Below, piece by piece: positions 11,651-24,916 of a stretch of DNA of 64,000 bases. The position numbers and the translations under genes are program-made. Under the pieces are notes generated by a model that saw nothing but the letters and a program-made list of their open reading frames with translations, was not told the DNA's origin and did not search any database. Each line of letters starts with the position of its first letter. Positions within the stretch are counted from its first letter, which is position 1. The stretch is from NCBI GenBank assembly GCA_030386875.1, contig CM059567.1:51506020-51570019 (forward strand). The letters are read 5' to 3'. This stretch comes from Morinoia aosen (lineage: Eukaryota > Arthropoda > Malacostraca > Amphipoda > Talitridae).

Positions 11651-14399
11651 ACGGGAGCTTGGGAGCTGCTGTTGCAGCTGTGGGGGCAGTCCTCGGGGAG
11701 CTTTTGAGTCCGTTTTGTCTCTTTACGTCACAGGGTGAACACAAAGACATTTCTCAGCACTCACGACTAGTGCACTGCGCCACAATCCATGAACTCGTAC
11801 AAGCGACTCAAGACTAGTGCACTGCAATCCATGAGCTTGTACGAAAGAAGAAACGCGGTTCGAATGTCCATTATATTACGCGTTTATTCCCATCATCTCG
11901 AAGTGTTCAAATGGAAAATTCAATGATGTAATAACCGCATGGGAAGAAGGATAAGACGTTTCACTGTTTGGTTGACGCAAAAACTGGCACTCATGTTCCC
12001 TATCAATGATTTTTATTTGAAATTTCTTGGCGTGTACGCGTCACAAATTCGCCTGCCATGCATGTAATTTTCTACCAATACGTGATATTCGGTACTCAAA
12101 TGTGTGTAGGCCTACCGGTGAATTTGATGTATTTTCCGATCTATCAAATAATCTCTAGTCGAGTAATCACAATAAATTCTTCATTCTATAACAATAAATT
12201 ATCTGCTCTAAATCTTCTAATGCCTGAAAATATCGCCACTAAGCCTCACTTAGATCAGTATTTTACGTTTCGGCTCAGACTGAACGTGGTGAAAGCGTGA
12301 CGAGGCTGACGAGGCTCCAGGGACTGTACGCTCTGGTGTGTGTGGGGAGCAAGCAGCCTCCAACAGGGTACTTCCAGCCGCGGAATTACGCAGCGAATTG
12401 CATTGGTTTTATGCCTCGCAATCACACCTAAAATTACGCTTCGATGGCGTTGCTTTCGCACCTCGGACTCCACGAAACGTTCCGCAATTTCGCTAAACGA
12501 TGGCGTACGAACGCTACGTCCGTACAACCCACCGCCACTTTCAGCTCGCGGGACAAGGGACGAACGACGGAAGCCGAAATTCGAGCGTTGACGTTCTCGT
12601 AGAGAGAACAATTCTAATGAAAGATGGCAGTTTTTTCTCCTTATCTGCAAAGCAAAATAAACTACATTTCAACGTTCGTGTTCGATGTTGTTGTTAGTTT
12701 TCGGTTAACACTGCGGCGCTAAAATGAATACGGCGCAAAAAAACCGAGGTTTCCTTTTGGCAGTTGAGAAAACATCAAATAGATCCATTAAAACGTTAGA
12801 AATTATTTTAAAGCAAAACTTATGTTGTTCAAGGTTTAATCGGTTTTCGCTCTGTTAATTCTAGCATCGTCACAGAGAAGCTCGGTGCAGTAGAAGTTCA
12901 AGCGGCCCGACGAAGGCGCAATGTAAGCCTTATGGTCACAGCTATAACGCTGGCAAAAGAAAGCGTTAGAGTTGCGATTAATCGAAGAAGTTGAGAAGTT
13001 ATTGAGAATAAAAAGGGATCATACACATACAATGTACAATGATCATGTCCACGAAATTGGGAGAGAAATAAAGAGCGGAAAGGTAAGGGAGTTTAGCTAC
13101 TGTGCGAATCTAGATTTTCAACAGACTGCTGCAACAAGCATTGTTGTTTCTGCGGTGGGTAGCTAGGGTTTAAAATCCAGATGTTAATGGCCCCAGAAAT
13201 AATAAACGTGACTCTTTGATCTTGAGGTTGGCCTCGTAAACAAGTGTTGCACTGTTCGGTTCAACTCTACGGAGACAAAATTACATCAAAATTTCGGAGA
13301 CATCATTCCGAGCCTAAGCGCAGCTTGAATATATTGCAATCTTTGAAAATTATTAACAAAGATCTTCTGTACAATTCAAACATCTGTTTTTAAACGAAGA
13401 AAAGTGAAATGAAAATTAAGCACTGGCCTTTAGATTGTACACTTGCATTTCGTCCTCACGATTTCAATGAAAAGAAGTGTCATATTTACTGTCGTGGAAA
13501 TTTTAACTAGCTGAACTTTCTTCACCCATCACCAATTTGAAAGAAAAAAGAATTTCAAATAGAAATTTTTCAGCTGACTATAAAAACCAACCTTACGAAT
13601 GAAGAAACAATGTGCTGTAAAAACATCTCACTCTACAAGGCGACTGTTTTCCGTTTATTTCATTAGAAAACGACTTGCTGTTTCCTGAAGGTGCAACAGT
13701 CCACTTTCTTACTCCAACACATCATGGGACACAACTGTGACCAACGCACTGCACCACTAACTCAATCCCCGACTAACTTTTACCCTGGAACATCTTTGGC
13801 CGCCCAGTGCAGCAACTATTCTTACGAAGCTATAAGGTTATCGATACACCGGTAGAAGAGTTAGACTGGGAAGGAATTATCAGCCATGAGAAACGCAAGC
13901 TCATTTGAGGGTGCGAGAACATCGCAGCGTTCATACATGTTCAGGAGAAAAAAGTTCCTAATAAACCCCAGTGTAGAAAACTTCCCACTATCTTACCTAA
14001 TAATACTCTTGGTGTGTTTACTTATTTATATATTTGTTTGGTGTCTGCTTCTCCCGTCTCTCTGTGACGCTCATCAAGGATGCTTAATGATCGTATCTGT
14101 GATACGAGTTTCCACAGCGCACAAGTTTAAGAATAATTTTATTTCAGGTATAAATAGAATGGATGCATTTGTTGGTTATCAATATCTGGGAAAATTATTG
14201 AAGAAAAACATTGAATCTTGTCAGCCATTTTTGACGGGCTGTGTACACTAGTCTATAATACTTTCAGATGTCCTATTCGCTCTCATCGCTTTGGCTGATC
14301 CTACAAAAGTTCACTATGAATTTGGCACATTCGGTGCTTGTAAAATGCTCTAATGCGAACAGATATGCTAGGCCAGTAAACGGCATCGGAGTGACACTG
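11651..14399. other. Unassigned spacer
   Basis: No supported gene. A 35-bp direct repeat (GACTAGTGCACTGC ... ATCCATGA) occurs at about 11766-11802 and 11811-11847. A CpG-rich stretch at 12300-12600 is open in several frames on both strands. An open frame of 121 codons at 13886-14251 has one hydrophobic segment (LIILLVCLLIYIFVWCLLLP) but no family resemblance. Confidence 0.5.
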
Positions 14400-15215
14400 C
14401 ATCGGCAGTGTCACTTCAATAATTAACGGCAGTGTTATTTCACTGAATAAAGGCGTAATTTCGATAATAATTGGCAGTAATGTCACTTCACTAACTAGCA
14501 GTAACGTCTCTTCAATAACTATTAGCGGCAATATCACTTCATTAATAAGCACCAGTATCACTTCAATAATTAGCAGAAACGTCTCTTCAATAACTATTAG
14601 CGGCAATATCACTTCATTAATAAGCACCAATATCACTTCAATAATTAGCAGTAACGTCTCTTCAATAACTATTAGCGGCAATATCACTTCATTAATAAGC
14701 ACCAGTATCACTTCAATAATTAGCAGAAACGTCTCTTCAATAACTATTAGCGGCAATATCACTTCATTAATAAGCACCAATATCACTTCAATAATTAGCA
14801 GAAACGTCTCTTCAATAACTATTAGCGGCAATATCACTTCATTAATAAGCACCAATATCACTTCAATAATTAGCAGTAACGTCTCTTCAATAACTATTAG
14901 CGGCAATATCACTTCATTAATAAGCACCAATATCACTTCAATAATTAGCAGAAACGTCTCTTCAATAACTATTAGCGGCAATATCACTTCATTAATAAGC
15001 ACCAATATCACTTCAATAATTAGCAGAAACGTCTCTTCAATAACTATTAGCGGCAATATTACTTCATTAAAAAGCACCAATATCACTTCAATAATTAGCA
15101 ACAAAGAACTGGGCCTGGCAATATTACTTCATTAAAAAGCACCAATGTCACTTCAATAATTAGCGGTAGTATCACTTTCTTCATTAGTGGCAATTTCACT
15201 TGATTGGTCGGGGTC
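14400..15215. repeat. 75-bp tandem array (8 regular copies) with degenerate flanks
   Basis: The segment GTCTCTTCAATAACTATTAG recurs every 75 bp from 14506 to 15031. Each 75-mer consists of three related parts of 24, 27 and 24 bp that all start CTTCAATAA or CTTCATTAA, so the array grew in two steps. On the minus strand it is open as a 25-residue Ile/Val/Leu/Glu-rich repeat (IIEVILVLINEVILPLIVIE), a frame artefact of a period divisible by three. Confidence 0.95.
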
Positions 15216-15634
15216 AGTTTGACTTCATTAATTAGCTTCCTTTCCTTCAGCCACAGCTGCATCACTTCCCTGGCATGCCTGCGAACACTGCAAGAACGGC
15301 AATGAGTTCTTCAAAGATGCATGAATGAATGATTCAATAAATTTTATGTCTTTGTTTTCAGTGTTTTTTGAAAGGGATGAAGTAAGCTATTTTAAAGCCG
15401 CGTACTTACATGCATTCCAAACGGGAAAATTCATTTAAGCATGTATGAAACTTTCATCAATTCTATTTTACAGTATTACAGATATACTCCGATTTTTCAA
15501 GTAACTCTAATCTGAGCACAAATAAATTCATTCACACTGTTATAGTATTAGTGCATTCACGTCGCTTTAAAGCACCAGTAACTTTGACACACACTAAAGT
15601 TGCCGGAAAATTTTGCCTTCCATCAGAGAAAGTG

Positions 15635-15684
15635 TCACACACACGCACACACACACACACGCACACACACACACACACACACAC
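15635..15684. repeat. (CA)n microsatellite
   Basis: About 50 bp of CA dinucleotides with two CG interruptions. Confidence 0.97.
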
Positions 15685-17477
15685 CGCGCTCTATATTGAG
15701 GTGCGCGACGCTTTTTTAACAGCGCGATATCGACATCTGTCATTGTCGAGACGCGCTTTGCTTACCTCGAACGAACTCACTGCATTCGTGGCCGTGGTGC
15801 CTCGCTTCACAAGACTCCCGATACTTCACCAATTCATCAATAGTCATCGATCACGCTGTGGAACACACGTAACTCTGTGGGTATCGCCCCGCGCGTGCGC
15901 CTCTGCAGGATAGTAGTGCTGTGGCGGACAGACGCGTGTGATAACCATGTGCAAAAATGTCCCGCTCTTGAATTTCATTTCGTTCAAGACTCTGACACTT
16001 TTCCACAAGCTACAATTCATGTTGTTTCAGATAAAAAAGAGGAATTTGCAGAGGCGTGGTTTGCACCTCTGCATATTTATTTCATTGAGAGGGTTCATCT
16101 TTTAATAGCGAGATGGATTCTTAGCTAGAGAGAAATTCCCAGTCCTTTCGCTCTAGACCTTATTGTAAATATTCAAGTCAGCGCCAGGACACCGGAGAGA
16201 CGATCCTTGACAGCGTGATACAAGCCTTCGAGTTACGGAGCCTCTGAGCGACCAGAGGAGCCATATTGCATTAAAAAATATTTATTTTTTACGGGCTTCA
16301 TGGAGGTTCCTTGACTTGCACTGCACTTGAGCGTTACATAAGGATGTAAATAATCAGGAATATTTTGAAATAAACACACGTGTTTCGAAGAAGTTCTAGC
16401 GCGTATATCTTTTGTACAATTTCCGACTGCGAGGCATTAACTACTGACAGTTTTCAAGCGTTATTTTCTCTGAGGTCATGGGTGTCTTCACTACAAGATC
16501 TGATCAAATGACGTGTTGATGTTGCTAGCGCTGATATTGAAAAAAAATTATTTCTTAAACGTACATGATTAGATTGAAAATTCCTATTATACCATTTAAT
16601 TAAAGCTATTTAGATATGAAAGGACACTAAAAAGTGATAAAATATCGAATGTATAACTTTAAAAAAGGACTTTAGTTGATGAACAAATCAATGAAAAAAC
16701 TGGGGCAGGCAGTCCCCGGTAAACTCAAGACACTAGAGAGGAACTTACTCTCAGCACATGTTTGCGTTTCGTGTTTCCTTGACCATGTAATGTAGGTACT
16801 TGAGGCACTGAATACGTCCATCATAACCTTTTAAGCAACGTCATATATTTAATTCCGTTAAAATATTTTTACGACTAGAGGTTTGAAAACATGCTAGAGA
16901 GAATCAGAGCCTGTAATTTATTTCTAAATGATGTCAAACGGCGTCTCTATTCTCAAAGTGCGGGATGCAGCGAAACCGCTCGTGCTGATCGAGCCGGTTG
17001 GCTGGAGCGAGGCCTCAGAAATAACGGGCCGAGATGTTGCCATCTATTCGAATTTGCATCAAAAAGTTAGCACATTATAAGCAAAAATCGAAACAAACAT
17101 TAAATTTGAAGCGTGAAGGACGTCAATAATTAGCTGGAAAATAATGTCAATCATAAAATCTTTGAAAGTGCGTGGTACAATAGAGTATGTAATATGAACA
17201 AAAAGGGCTCAAACATTCTCCGTATACGTTCTCACACCCAAGAATATTGAGTCTACAAAGATTACAAGAACTAGCGCGTTGGTACGGACGTCAAAACAAT
17301 GGGCTTCCACGAGTACATACTTCGTTCTAAAACATACTATGAAACTTCATTGATTATAGATTGATCTATTATACGAGTACATTAATTTCCAATTAGGCTG
17401 GTTTTTAGCTCCTGATTAAGGAAGGAAAGGATGAAGTGTATGGGCATAGGGTTAGAGGGTCTCCCTATACCCTCTCA
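15685..17477. other. Unassigned spacer
   Basis: Nothing recognised; a CpG-rich patch lies at 16960-17040. Confidence 0.6.
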
Positions 17478-17589
17478 TACCCAGTCAAACTTTTTCGCCG
17501 GAGCATGCATGTTTTTCTCCGCCTAAGCGATTTAATTACATGGGCGGCGAAAAACATCTATGCAGGCGGCGAAAAAGTTAGACTGAGTA
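17478..17589. mobile_element. 112-bp palindromic MITE, copy 1
   Basis: Begins TACCCAGTCAAACTTTTTCG and ends CGAAAAAGTTAGACTGAGTA. The arms pair over about 50 bp around a centre near GATTTAATTACA. Exactly the same length as the copy at 24805-24916, which is in reversed orientation. The terminal TA at each end could be a TA target duplication around CCCAGT...ACTGGG ends, as in Tc1/mariner-derived MITEs. Confidence 0.85.
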
Positions 17590-18945
17590 TTGGCCTCCTC
17601 AATTTTCTATATCGCCGGAGGAGCTGTTCGTGCTGGCAAAAGTGTAGTGCTGTTGCGGAGAACCGCGGACACCCTCCCACAAAATACAAAAATGCACGTT
17701 TGCCTCGAGAAGAAGACAGTCAGTCGCTCAACAGAGACATTTCTCTCGCTCGCCACTGTCCTTGTTACATCACTATGGTGCCGTGCAAGCCACTCTTGAC
17801 CCAATATGTTGATACCTGAATAGCCCCTATCCTTTTTTCTACTCTAATTGGAACTCAATTCTGTTCAATGCTCACTGTCCCGTGCAAGTTTGCTTGTGCA
17901 TTGAAAAATAATATAGTCATTATTCAATTGGGTACACTTAACTTTAGTGAGTTCGTTACGTCAGTGAAAGGGAAATTTAAAGCCGCAAGCCTTTTGTTGT
18001 GTATGGATGAATTCAATAGTTTGATTCCTTTCATTAAATACTGAAGGAACTTAATAGGCTTATTTTTCCCTACGAAATAATTATAGTTATGACTTTAAAT
18101 GTTGATCAATTTCTGAACGGCTCAGAATTGTTTGCTCTATAAAAATTGATTTTGTGGATGAACATTGAAAAGAAATACGTCGAGATGCTCACGGGACAAG
18201 ATGTTTATCGAGAAATGGAACTTCTAAAGATGGAAACTGATATAAAATAATAATTTCGATGATGGTAACCTCACCACATCAAGTTCACCAAAATTTCACC
18301 AAAAGTTTCTTATTATTTAAAGAGAAAATTACATTTTGGCTTGTTCCATACACATATCCTCCTTCCCCGAATCAAGAGGCATTTTAATCCTAATGAAATG
18401 AGACTAAATTAAAGGCCAATAACAAACGCTCCAGATCCCTAGAGCTTCGTGACACCAAAACAAATTCTGTCGCACTTACATATTTTTAATTTATATAACT
18501 TCGAGTTCCTTTTTAAACGAATTTCATTCACTCCATTTTCTGATCTCCATTTCCTTTAGCTCGAGGACAGAAGACAATTTTCTAAAAGTATCATCCTTAG
18601 TTTCCACACATTTTGAATCCGTAAATAAATTTTCGGGAACATGTATTCAATTCAACTGAATTTCTGCAAGGATATCAGCAAAGATACCAACTCTTATAGT
18701 ATTAAAAACAACATCAGCTAAAGTTGGATGGACGGGGCACAATATCCGTAATTGCTTACTGCGATGAAGTAATCGAACTCCAGCAAAGCTACGAGGCTCT
18801 CACTTACATTAATGACAGTCTGCATAAGAGCGGCGGTTAGAAAGAAAGAGCAGTAGAGAGCGAGAGTGAGAGTACTCTCGAGGAGCTTCATTGAGAGAGT
18901 ACTGCGGCTGCCCAGCTGTACTCTTATTGATCTGGGGAGAATAGC
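17590..18945. other. Unassigned spacer
   Basis: Nothing recognised. A stretch at 17590-17810 is open in three frames without known motifs. Confidence 0.6.
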
Positions 18946-20050
18946 GTGGGCCCGGGACATGGAGCAGTGCGTGGGCCCATGGTATGAAGCATAGACTTGG
19001 GCCTGGGTGTGAAGCATTCCGTGGGCCCAGGGTATGAAGCGTAAACTGGGCCTGGGACATGAAGCAGTGCGTGGGCCTAGGGTATGAATCGTAAACTGGG
19101 CCCGGGACATGAAGCATTGCGTGGGCCCAGGGTATGAAGCGTAAACTGGGCCTGGGACATGAAGCAGTGCGTGGGCCCAGGGTATGAAGCGTAAACTGGG
19201 CCTGTGACATGAAGCAGTGCGTGGGCCCAGTGATGAAGCGTAAACTGGGCCCGGGACATGAAGCAGTGCGTGGGCCCAGGGTATGAAGCGTAAACTGGGC
19301 CTGGGACATGAAGCAGTGCGTGGGCCCAGGGTATGAAGCGTAAACTGGGCCTGGGACATGAAGCAGTGCGTGGGCCCAAGGTATGAAGCGTAAACTGGGC
19401 CTGGGACATGAAGCAGTGCGTGGGCCCAGGGTATGAAGCGTAAACTGGGCCTGGGACACGAAGCAGTGCGTGGGCCCAGGGTATGAAGCGTAAACTGGGC
19501 CGGGGACATGAAGCAGTGCGTGGGCCCAGGGTATGAAGCGTAAACTAGGCCTGGGACATGAAGCAGTACGTGGGCGCTGGGTATGAAGCGTAAACTGGGC
19601 CTGGGTCATGAAGCAGTGCGTGGGCCCAGGGTATGAAGCGTAAACTGGGCCTGGGACATGAAGCAGTGCGTGGGCCCAGGGTATGAAGCGTAAACTGGGC
19701 CCGGGACATGAAGCAGTGCGTGGGCCCAGGGTATGAAGCGTAAACTGGGCCCGGAACATGAAGCAGTGCGTGGACACAGGGTATGAAGCGTAAACTTGGC
19801 CTGGTACATGAAGCAGTGCGTGGGCCCAGGGTATGAAGGGTAAACTGGGCCCGGGACATGAAGCAGTGCGTGGGCCCAGGGTATGAAGCGTAAACTGGGC
19901 CCGGGACATGCAGCACTGCGTGGGCCCAGGGTATGAAGCGTAAAGTGGGCCCGGGACTTGAAGCATTGCGTGGGCCTAGGGTAAGAAGGGTAGACTGAGC
20001 CCATGGCATGAAGCATGAACATGTACCCGGGCCCAGAGCCTAGTGTGTAC
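18946..20050. repeat. 50-bp GGGCCC-rich tandem array, about 21-22 copies
   Basis: Units contain GTGGGCCCAGGGTATGAAGC, GTAAACTGGGCC and GGGACATGAAGCAGTGC. GC content is far above the flanks. Since 50 is not divisible by three, minus-strand frames run through all three phases in turn (150-bp cycle) and stay open over 1.1 kb. One unit near 19229 carries a short deletion. Repeat, not gene. Confidence 0.95.
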
Positions 20051-21747
20051 CCAGGGCATGTAGAATATCGAAAGTAAGATGCATACTTGTATACACGTGT
20101 GAGGTGAGCCTCTCTTTCTCTTTCGTTTATATTTTATGTTGAGGATTCAAATTCTTCATCGAAACCTGATTTTCCTAAGCCATTACGTCACGTGGCAACA
20201 AACAATCTGATAACTCTGAAAAAAATGCATAGCGCAGCGACTTTACACATTTAAGAGACATATTCGTGTCATCAAAATATAAGAGTTTGATTCAGAACCT
20301 CCCATTCATTAGTTTTCATAGCATTCGCTTAGTTTAGATAGCGCACACGGGATTCTATTCTACACTGGATTCTAAAGTCAGCTTATGAGACTGTAATAAC
20401 TGAGACTGCGTTGTGGATTATTTGATGTAAATCTTCACAGAACTCAAGCCTATTGTTCCTCATATTGCACAAATCTACTCGACTGCAGATGCTTAATATT
20501 ACAATATGTGCCGCGAAGGAAAAAGCGGGCAGAAGTGCAGAACTAAGCGCTGTGCTATATTTGAGAGCGTGCAGCGCTAGATCTTAATTAGCGAGCACGG
20601 AATGCGCTGGCCGGAGGCATCGATTCGCTATAAGTTAATTATAAACTTCATTACTGCACCTCTATTGAACTCCAGCACCAAGACAAAGAGCATTTTAGCG
20701 GGGCGTTGTCAAAAGTGCTATTCTTACGCACTTGAAAACAAAACTCATCCTGTTTTTACTGCCCTCAGGAGTAAATCACAGGCATGAATAATGGAGTTTT
20801 CCTTGGTTTGGTGAGCGTTAATGACGCTGTCAATAACCTCCAACCAAAGGCAAAGTTTAAGACCGATTATCGTGAATTTCGGATATCTTCTCATACTTTA
20901 TATAAATTGCCTCTATCGATAAACCATCAGTAACGCAGCAGTAAAAATCAAATAAAATAAGGCCTTCGTTTGCTTTTAAGAATCGAAGTTCGGCGCATAA
21001 GTTCTTTGTGCTAAAAATGCACCTAGTGAAATTTATTTCTGCTTGACAAAACATACACAAGCGCACACCTAACTGTAAACATTACTTTACTAGTACCTTC
21101 GCAATGCTGAAATTTGAGTTAATGGCTGTTTATTGAAATGAATCTATATTTCATTGAAGAAACGGGATAAAAGTGCAAGTTTGCCTTTTTTTGAGATACT
21201 CTACAGCATTTAATGAATTTTTGAGCAATAAAATACGCCAAGAAGCATCTAAAATTTCACAGGATTGTTTGCATCTTATTCATACATTTCCCGGAATCTT
21301 GAGGGAAAATTGACAAAATCTCTTCATGGCACCAAATGAAGGTCCGAGAAGCACGGAAGTAAAACTTTTTTACATCCATTTTCAACAAGAAACTTGAAAA
21401 TATTTGTCGCTAATCATAGGTTTTTAAAAAACGTTTTTGTATTATAGGAGTTCGTTGTAAATTTGAGCGCATTTCGTAACCTTTCCTTTTTAAAACTTCT
21501 TAGAACTCATTTTGAAAATCCGTGCAAGATTTCCAAGCGGCCTCGACCTCTCGGACTCCCCGCAGTCTTTTGTTCGTAACAAGAATGAATGGTGCAAGTG
21601 TGAGAGCATTCACAAAGCTGTCCGCATTCTTCTTCATTTCACAACCCAGCAAGACGAGGAAAGATGAAATCATTTACTAATGACTGATACTAGATTAAAT
21701 CACGGCAGTCTAGCTACTTTGACACACGAGTGTGCAACTCAGACTTT
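20051..21747. other. Unassigned spacer
   Basis: AT-rich, nothing recognised. Confidence 0.6.
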
Positions 21748-21985
21748 AAAATTTTAACATCTGAATCCCGAAGTTAAAATTCTAGTGCAAATGACTTATC
21801 CGTGAGAATAAACAAATTACCATAAACAAGTTATTAAACTTCTAGCAAAATAGTTTTCATTCTGGGTAAAATTTCGACCGCTGAATCACGGGTTTAGAAT
21901 TCTAGTGCAAATTATTCATGCGTGAGAATAAACGAATTCCTATGAACCAGTTAGTAAACTCCTAGTAAAATAGTTCATATTCCAG
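21748..21985. repeat. Tandem duplication, two copies of about 120 bp
   Basis: Copies start AAAATTTTAACATCTGAATC (21748) and AAAATTTCGACCGCTGAATC (21868). Both contain AATTCTAGTGCAAAT and GTGAGAATAAAC. About 80% identical. Confidence 0.8.
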
Positions 21986-23183
21986 TAATTTTCATTTACA
22001 AATTTAAATTGGGAAGAAAGCGTTCCACCCTCACATTGTATTAGAAATACATTCGTTTGCTTTGCAGTAAACTACACGACAGATAAAGCAAATCAGAGCA
22101 CAACAAACAGGACTACGACCGGCACACCCCGCCGTCATAAACAGTTATAGGTTATACCTCGCGATAGTTGTAAGCTTATGAGGGCCATCAAATGGCCTTT
22201 AGAAATAGCATCCCGCATGCAGTAAAATGTTATGAGGCATTACAGCGCGTCACGGAGATATAACTTAAAATACCTCACCCCTTCCCAAATCATCGCATAA
22301 ATCAACGTAGTTGGGGACAAACTTATCTCTTCATAAATTTCCAGATAAGTCAGCGTAGTTGAGAAATAACTTTTCTCAGATTTCCAGATAAGTCAACGTT
22401 GGCGAGAAATAACTTATTTCTTCCCAAATCATCAGCTAAATACGCATTATTTTACGCATTATTCAATTTTCTGAACGTTTTTCCTTCACATCTGGAACTC
22501 ATTTCGTGCTTGAACAAATTATTTAAATGCTTTCTTATGAGTAGCTCAGAAATCTCTTAGTGTTTCAGATTGCTTCCCTCTAAGACATATGCTGGGAGTG
22601 ATTCAAGTTATTTTAATTATTTTTGCGATATTCTATGGCCGTGGTTCACTTTTTATTATTTGAATGCTAATTTTCGTGTGTGTACTAACTCTGATAAGGC
22701 AAGCTTTGCTTGAACATCCCACGACCAAGAAGATTTCCTTTGGTTGATATTTCAAATGTACGATTTATTCACGAACATGTTTTGTTTTCATACCTCAATT
22801 AATTGTTTAAACGCTAAAATTGATTTTTCAACTCAAAATGTTCAGCGCATCCAGCCTTATTTAGACTGTTTAAGCTATTTTTCAATAACTGTAACTAACT
22901 ATTGACCATTTCCTAGAACTCACTCACTCAACTACTGCAGTTCATTACTTCAAAAGTTCCCAGACATTACCTTATAAAGTTCTAAAAGTTCCCAGACATT
23001 ACCTTCTGAAGTTCTAAGATTTATGTCTTTTTTATGTCATTTATGTTGACATTTGACTCTCATAAATCACGCCTTACTTCCAAATGATCAAATACCGTGC
23101 TTGGAAAAGCACCCAATTGAAGTAACATTTTACTACAACGAGATGAGCGTACTTAACATATGTAGCACTCGCGAATATTATGC
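21986..23183. other. Unassigned spacer with short direct repeats
   Basis: No gene. Short direct repeats at 22280-22440 (TTTCCAGATAAGTCA units) and 22949-23010 (AAAAGTTCCCAGACATTACC twice). Confidence 0.6.
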
Positions 23184-23479
23184 ATCAAATTGGGTTGTGC
23201 AACACGACATAGCTTCAAAATGAAGGTTAGAGCGAAGAAAATTGATTTGAAAGACATTTTTGTAAGAAACGAACGTTTCGACCCCTAAGGTCATTAGCGG
23301 TAATCAGTAAAACAGCGTCTTCACCGTAGCACTCCCGAGAACGAAAGTTTTACTGGTAACCGCTAATGATGACCTTAGGGTTCGAAACGTTCGTTATTAA
23401 CAAAACTGTCTTTTAAATCGATTGTCTTCGCTATAACTTTCATTTTAAAGCCATGTCGTGTTGTACAACCTAATTTGAT
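23184..23479. mobile_element. 296-bp foldback (MITE-like) element
   Basis: Arms 23184-23313 and 23347-23479 are imperfect reverse complements of about 130 bp around a 33-bp loop. The arms share ACGAACGTTTCGA, CCTAAGGTCAT, TAGCGGT and CAGTAAAAC blocks and the outer ATCAAATT. No coding capacity and no clear target duplication seen. Confidence 0.8.
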
Positions 23480-24804
23480 AGTTAAAATATGTAGTATTAT
23501 ATTCTTACCTGAATGTGATGGCTTTGTTCCCTTTTTCATTGAGGGATAGCTTTGCTCTTGCTAATTCTTCTACGCATGTCGAAATCCAGCGACTTTGGTA
23601 TATTTGCTACAGCAGCAAACTTATGCTCCAGAGTTGACGAGGGAGATCATAAGGATGGAATAGAGAAGTTCGATGCTATGTAACATAGAGGGAAATTTGG
23701 TAGAAGTTACCTGCCACCGCCAAGTGAGTTGCATGCTGAGAATAAATTTTTATCTGTGGTACTTTTCTTACCGCTGACGCGAATTTACATGGAAAGAACA
23801 GCCTTAATTTTTTTTGACATAATTATCTTACTCTATTTGAAGTCAATGATTGGGGTTGACATCACTGAAATGGAGGTAGAGTATTAAGCAGCGCAACGAT
23901 CGACGTTTCATTAAAATCAATTGCTACAGAGACAGAGAAATATTACCCTAAGAAATTTCCTATCAAAACTTCCTACCCGCGACTAACGAGCTATAGAAAC
24001 ACAGATTCTCAATTTGCTGTCCTTGACACTGCGGGTATAAGGAGACCACGAGTGCCTGCTCATACAAGACGACGTCTCAGATTCCTACGTGGCAGTACGT
24101 GCTCTGTGGTGTGGGTTCCAGAACAAACAAGCAGAAAATTTCCCCCAGTGTTTCAAATCCGAGAGGGCAGGCAAGCACGAACCTGTGCAGCACAGCCCAG
24201 CACTCAGGGCGTCCTGCTGACTTTGCTGCGGGCAGGGATGGAGGGGAACGGTTTATGACCCCGCAAATACAGGGGCCGGAGCCCCCCTACTGATTTAGGT
24301 AGTTGCGTCAGTCTGGGCTTCAGTACTTCAAAGTTACACATCTTATAAAATAATTTCTTGCGACGTTTTTTTCTGAGAGTGGCCAATACAGAGCTAAGGC
24401 TGAAGCAGTTTACAGTTTCATGGATACTTGAAAATATTTTATGTAGGTATATGGTATCGAAACTTTTTTTTTAAACTATGTTCATGAGAAATAGGGTAAC
24501 GTCAAAATACACCACACTACGGTAATTAAAATTTTCTTGATTCTTTCTCTGGAAAATAAATAAAGTAGAGGTTCAGGAATAGGAAACAGACGTGAACTAT
24601 GCACGCCCATCGCTTCTTTTTTCATTCTACACCAATTAAGCGGGAAGGACTTTTTAAAAGATGATCTAGGTGCCAGCAACGAATGTGTGCTTCCATGATA
24701 AACCGCAAACTTCCACAGACATTTCATGACACTATAAAGCATGAGATGCTCTGATGGAACATGCAAAATGAAACACAACCGGGAATTGAGCGCACGCAAC
24801 ACAC
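23480..24804. other. Unassigned spacer
   Basis: No supported gene. 24030-24290 is GC-richer and open in three plus-strand frames for 50-70 codons; no family recognised. Confidence 0.5.
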
Positions 24805-24916
24805 TACCCAGTATAACTTTTTCGTCGCCTGCGTGCATGTTTTTCGCCGCCCAAGTAATTAAATCGCTTTGGCCACGAAAGACATGCATGCTGCGGCGAA
24901 AAAGTTTGACTGGGTA
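24805..24916. mobile_element. 112-bp palindromic MITE, copy 2 (inverted relative to copy 1)
   Basis: Begins TACCCAGTATAACTTTTTCG and ends CGAAAAAGTTTGACTGGGTA. Its centre, AAGTAATTAAATCGCTT, is the reverse complement of the copy 1 centre, which fixes the relative orientation. No coding capacity. Confidence 0.85.

Noticed and set aside
12255..12697. Open frames on both strands, up to 131 codons
   Set aside because: CpG-rich stretch with no recognisable domain; overlapping frames on both strands argue against any one.
13886..14251. 121-codon frame with one hydrophobic segment
   Set aside because: No homologue recognised, AT-rich composition like the flanks, single weak start; listed only as part of a spacer.
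14301..15104. 267-codon hydrophobic minus-strand frame
   Set aside because: 75-bp tandem repeat; period of 25 codons explains the openness.
18718..20022. Several long overlapping minus-strand open frames (up to 385 codons)
   Set aside because: They are the 50-bp repeat read in successive phases; no start context, no family resemblance.
24052..24293. GC-richer block open in three plus-strand frames
   Set aside because: No start/splice pattern or protein family could be supported.
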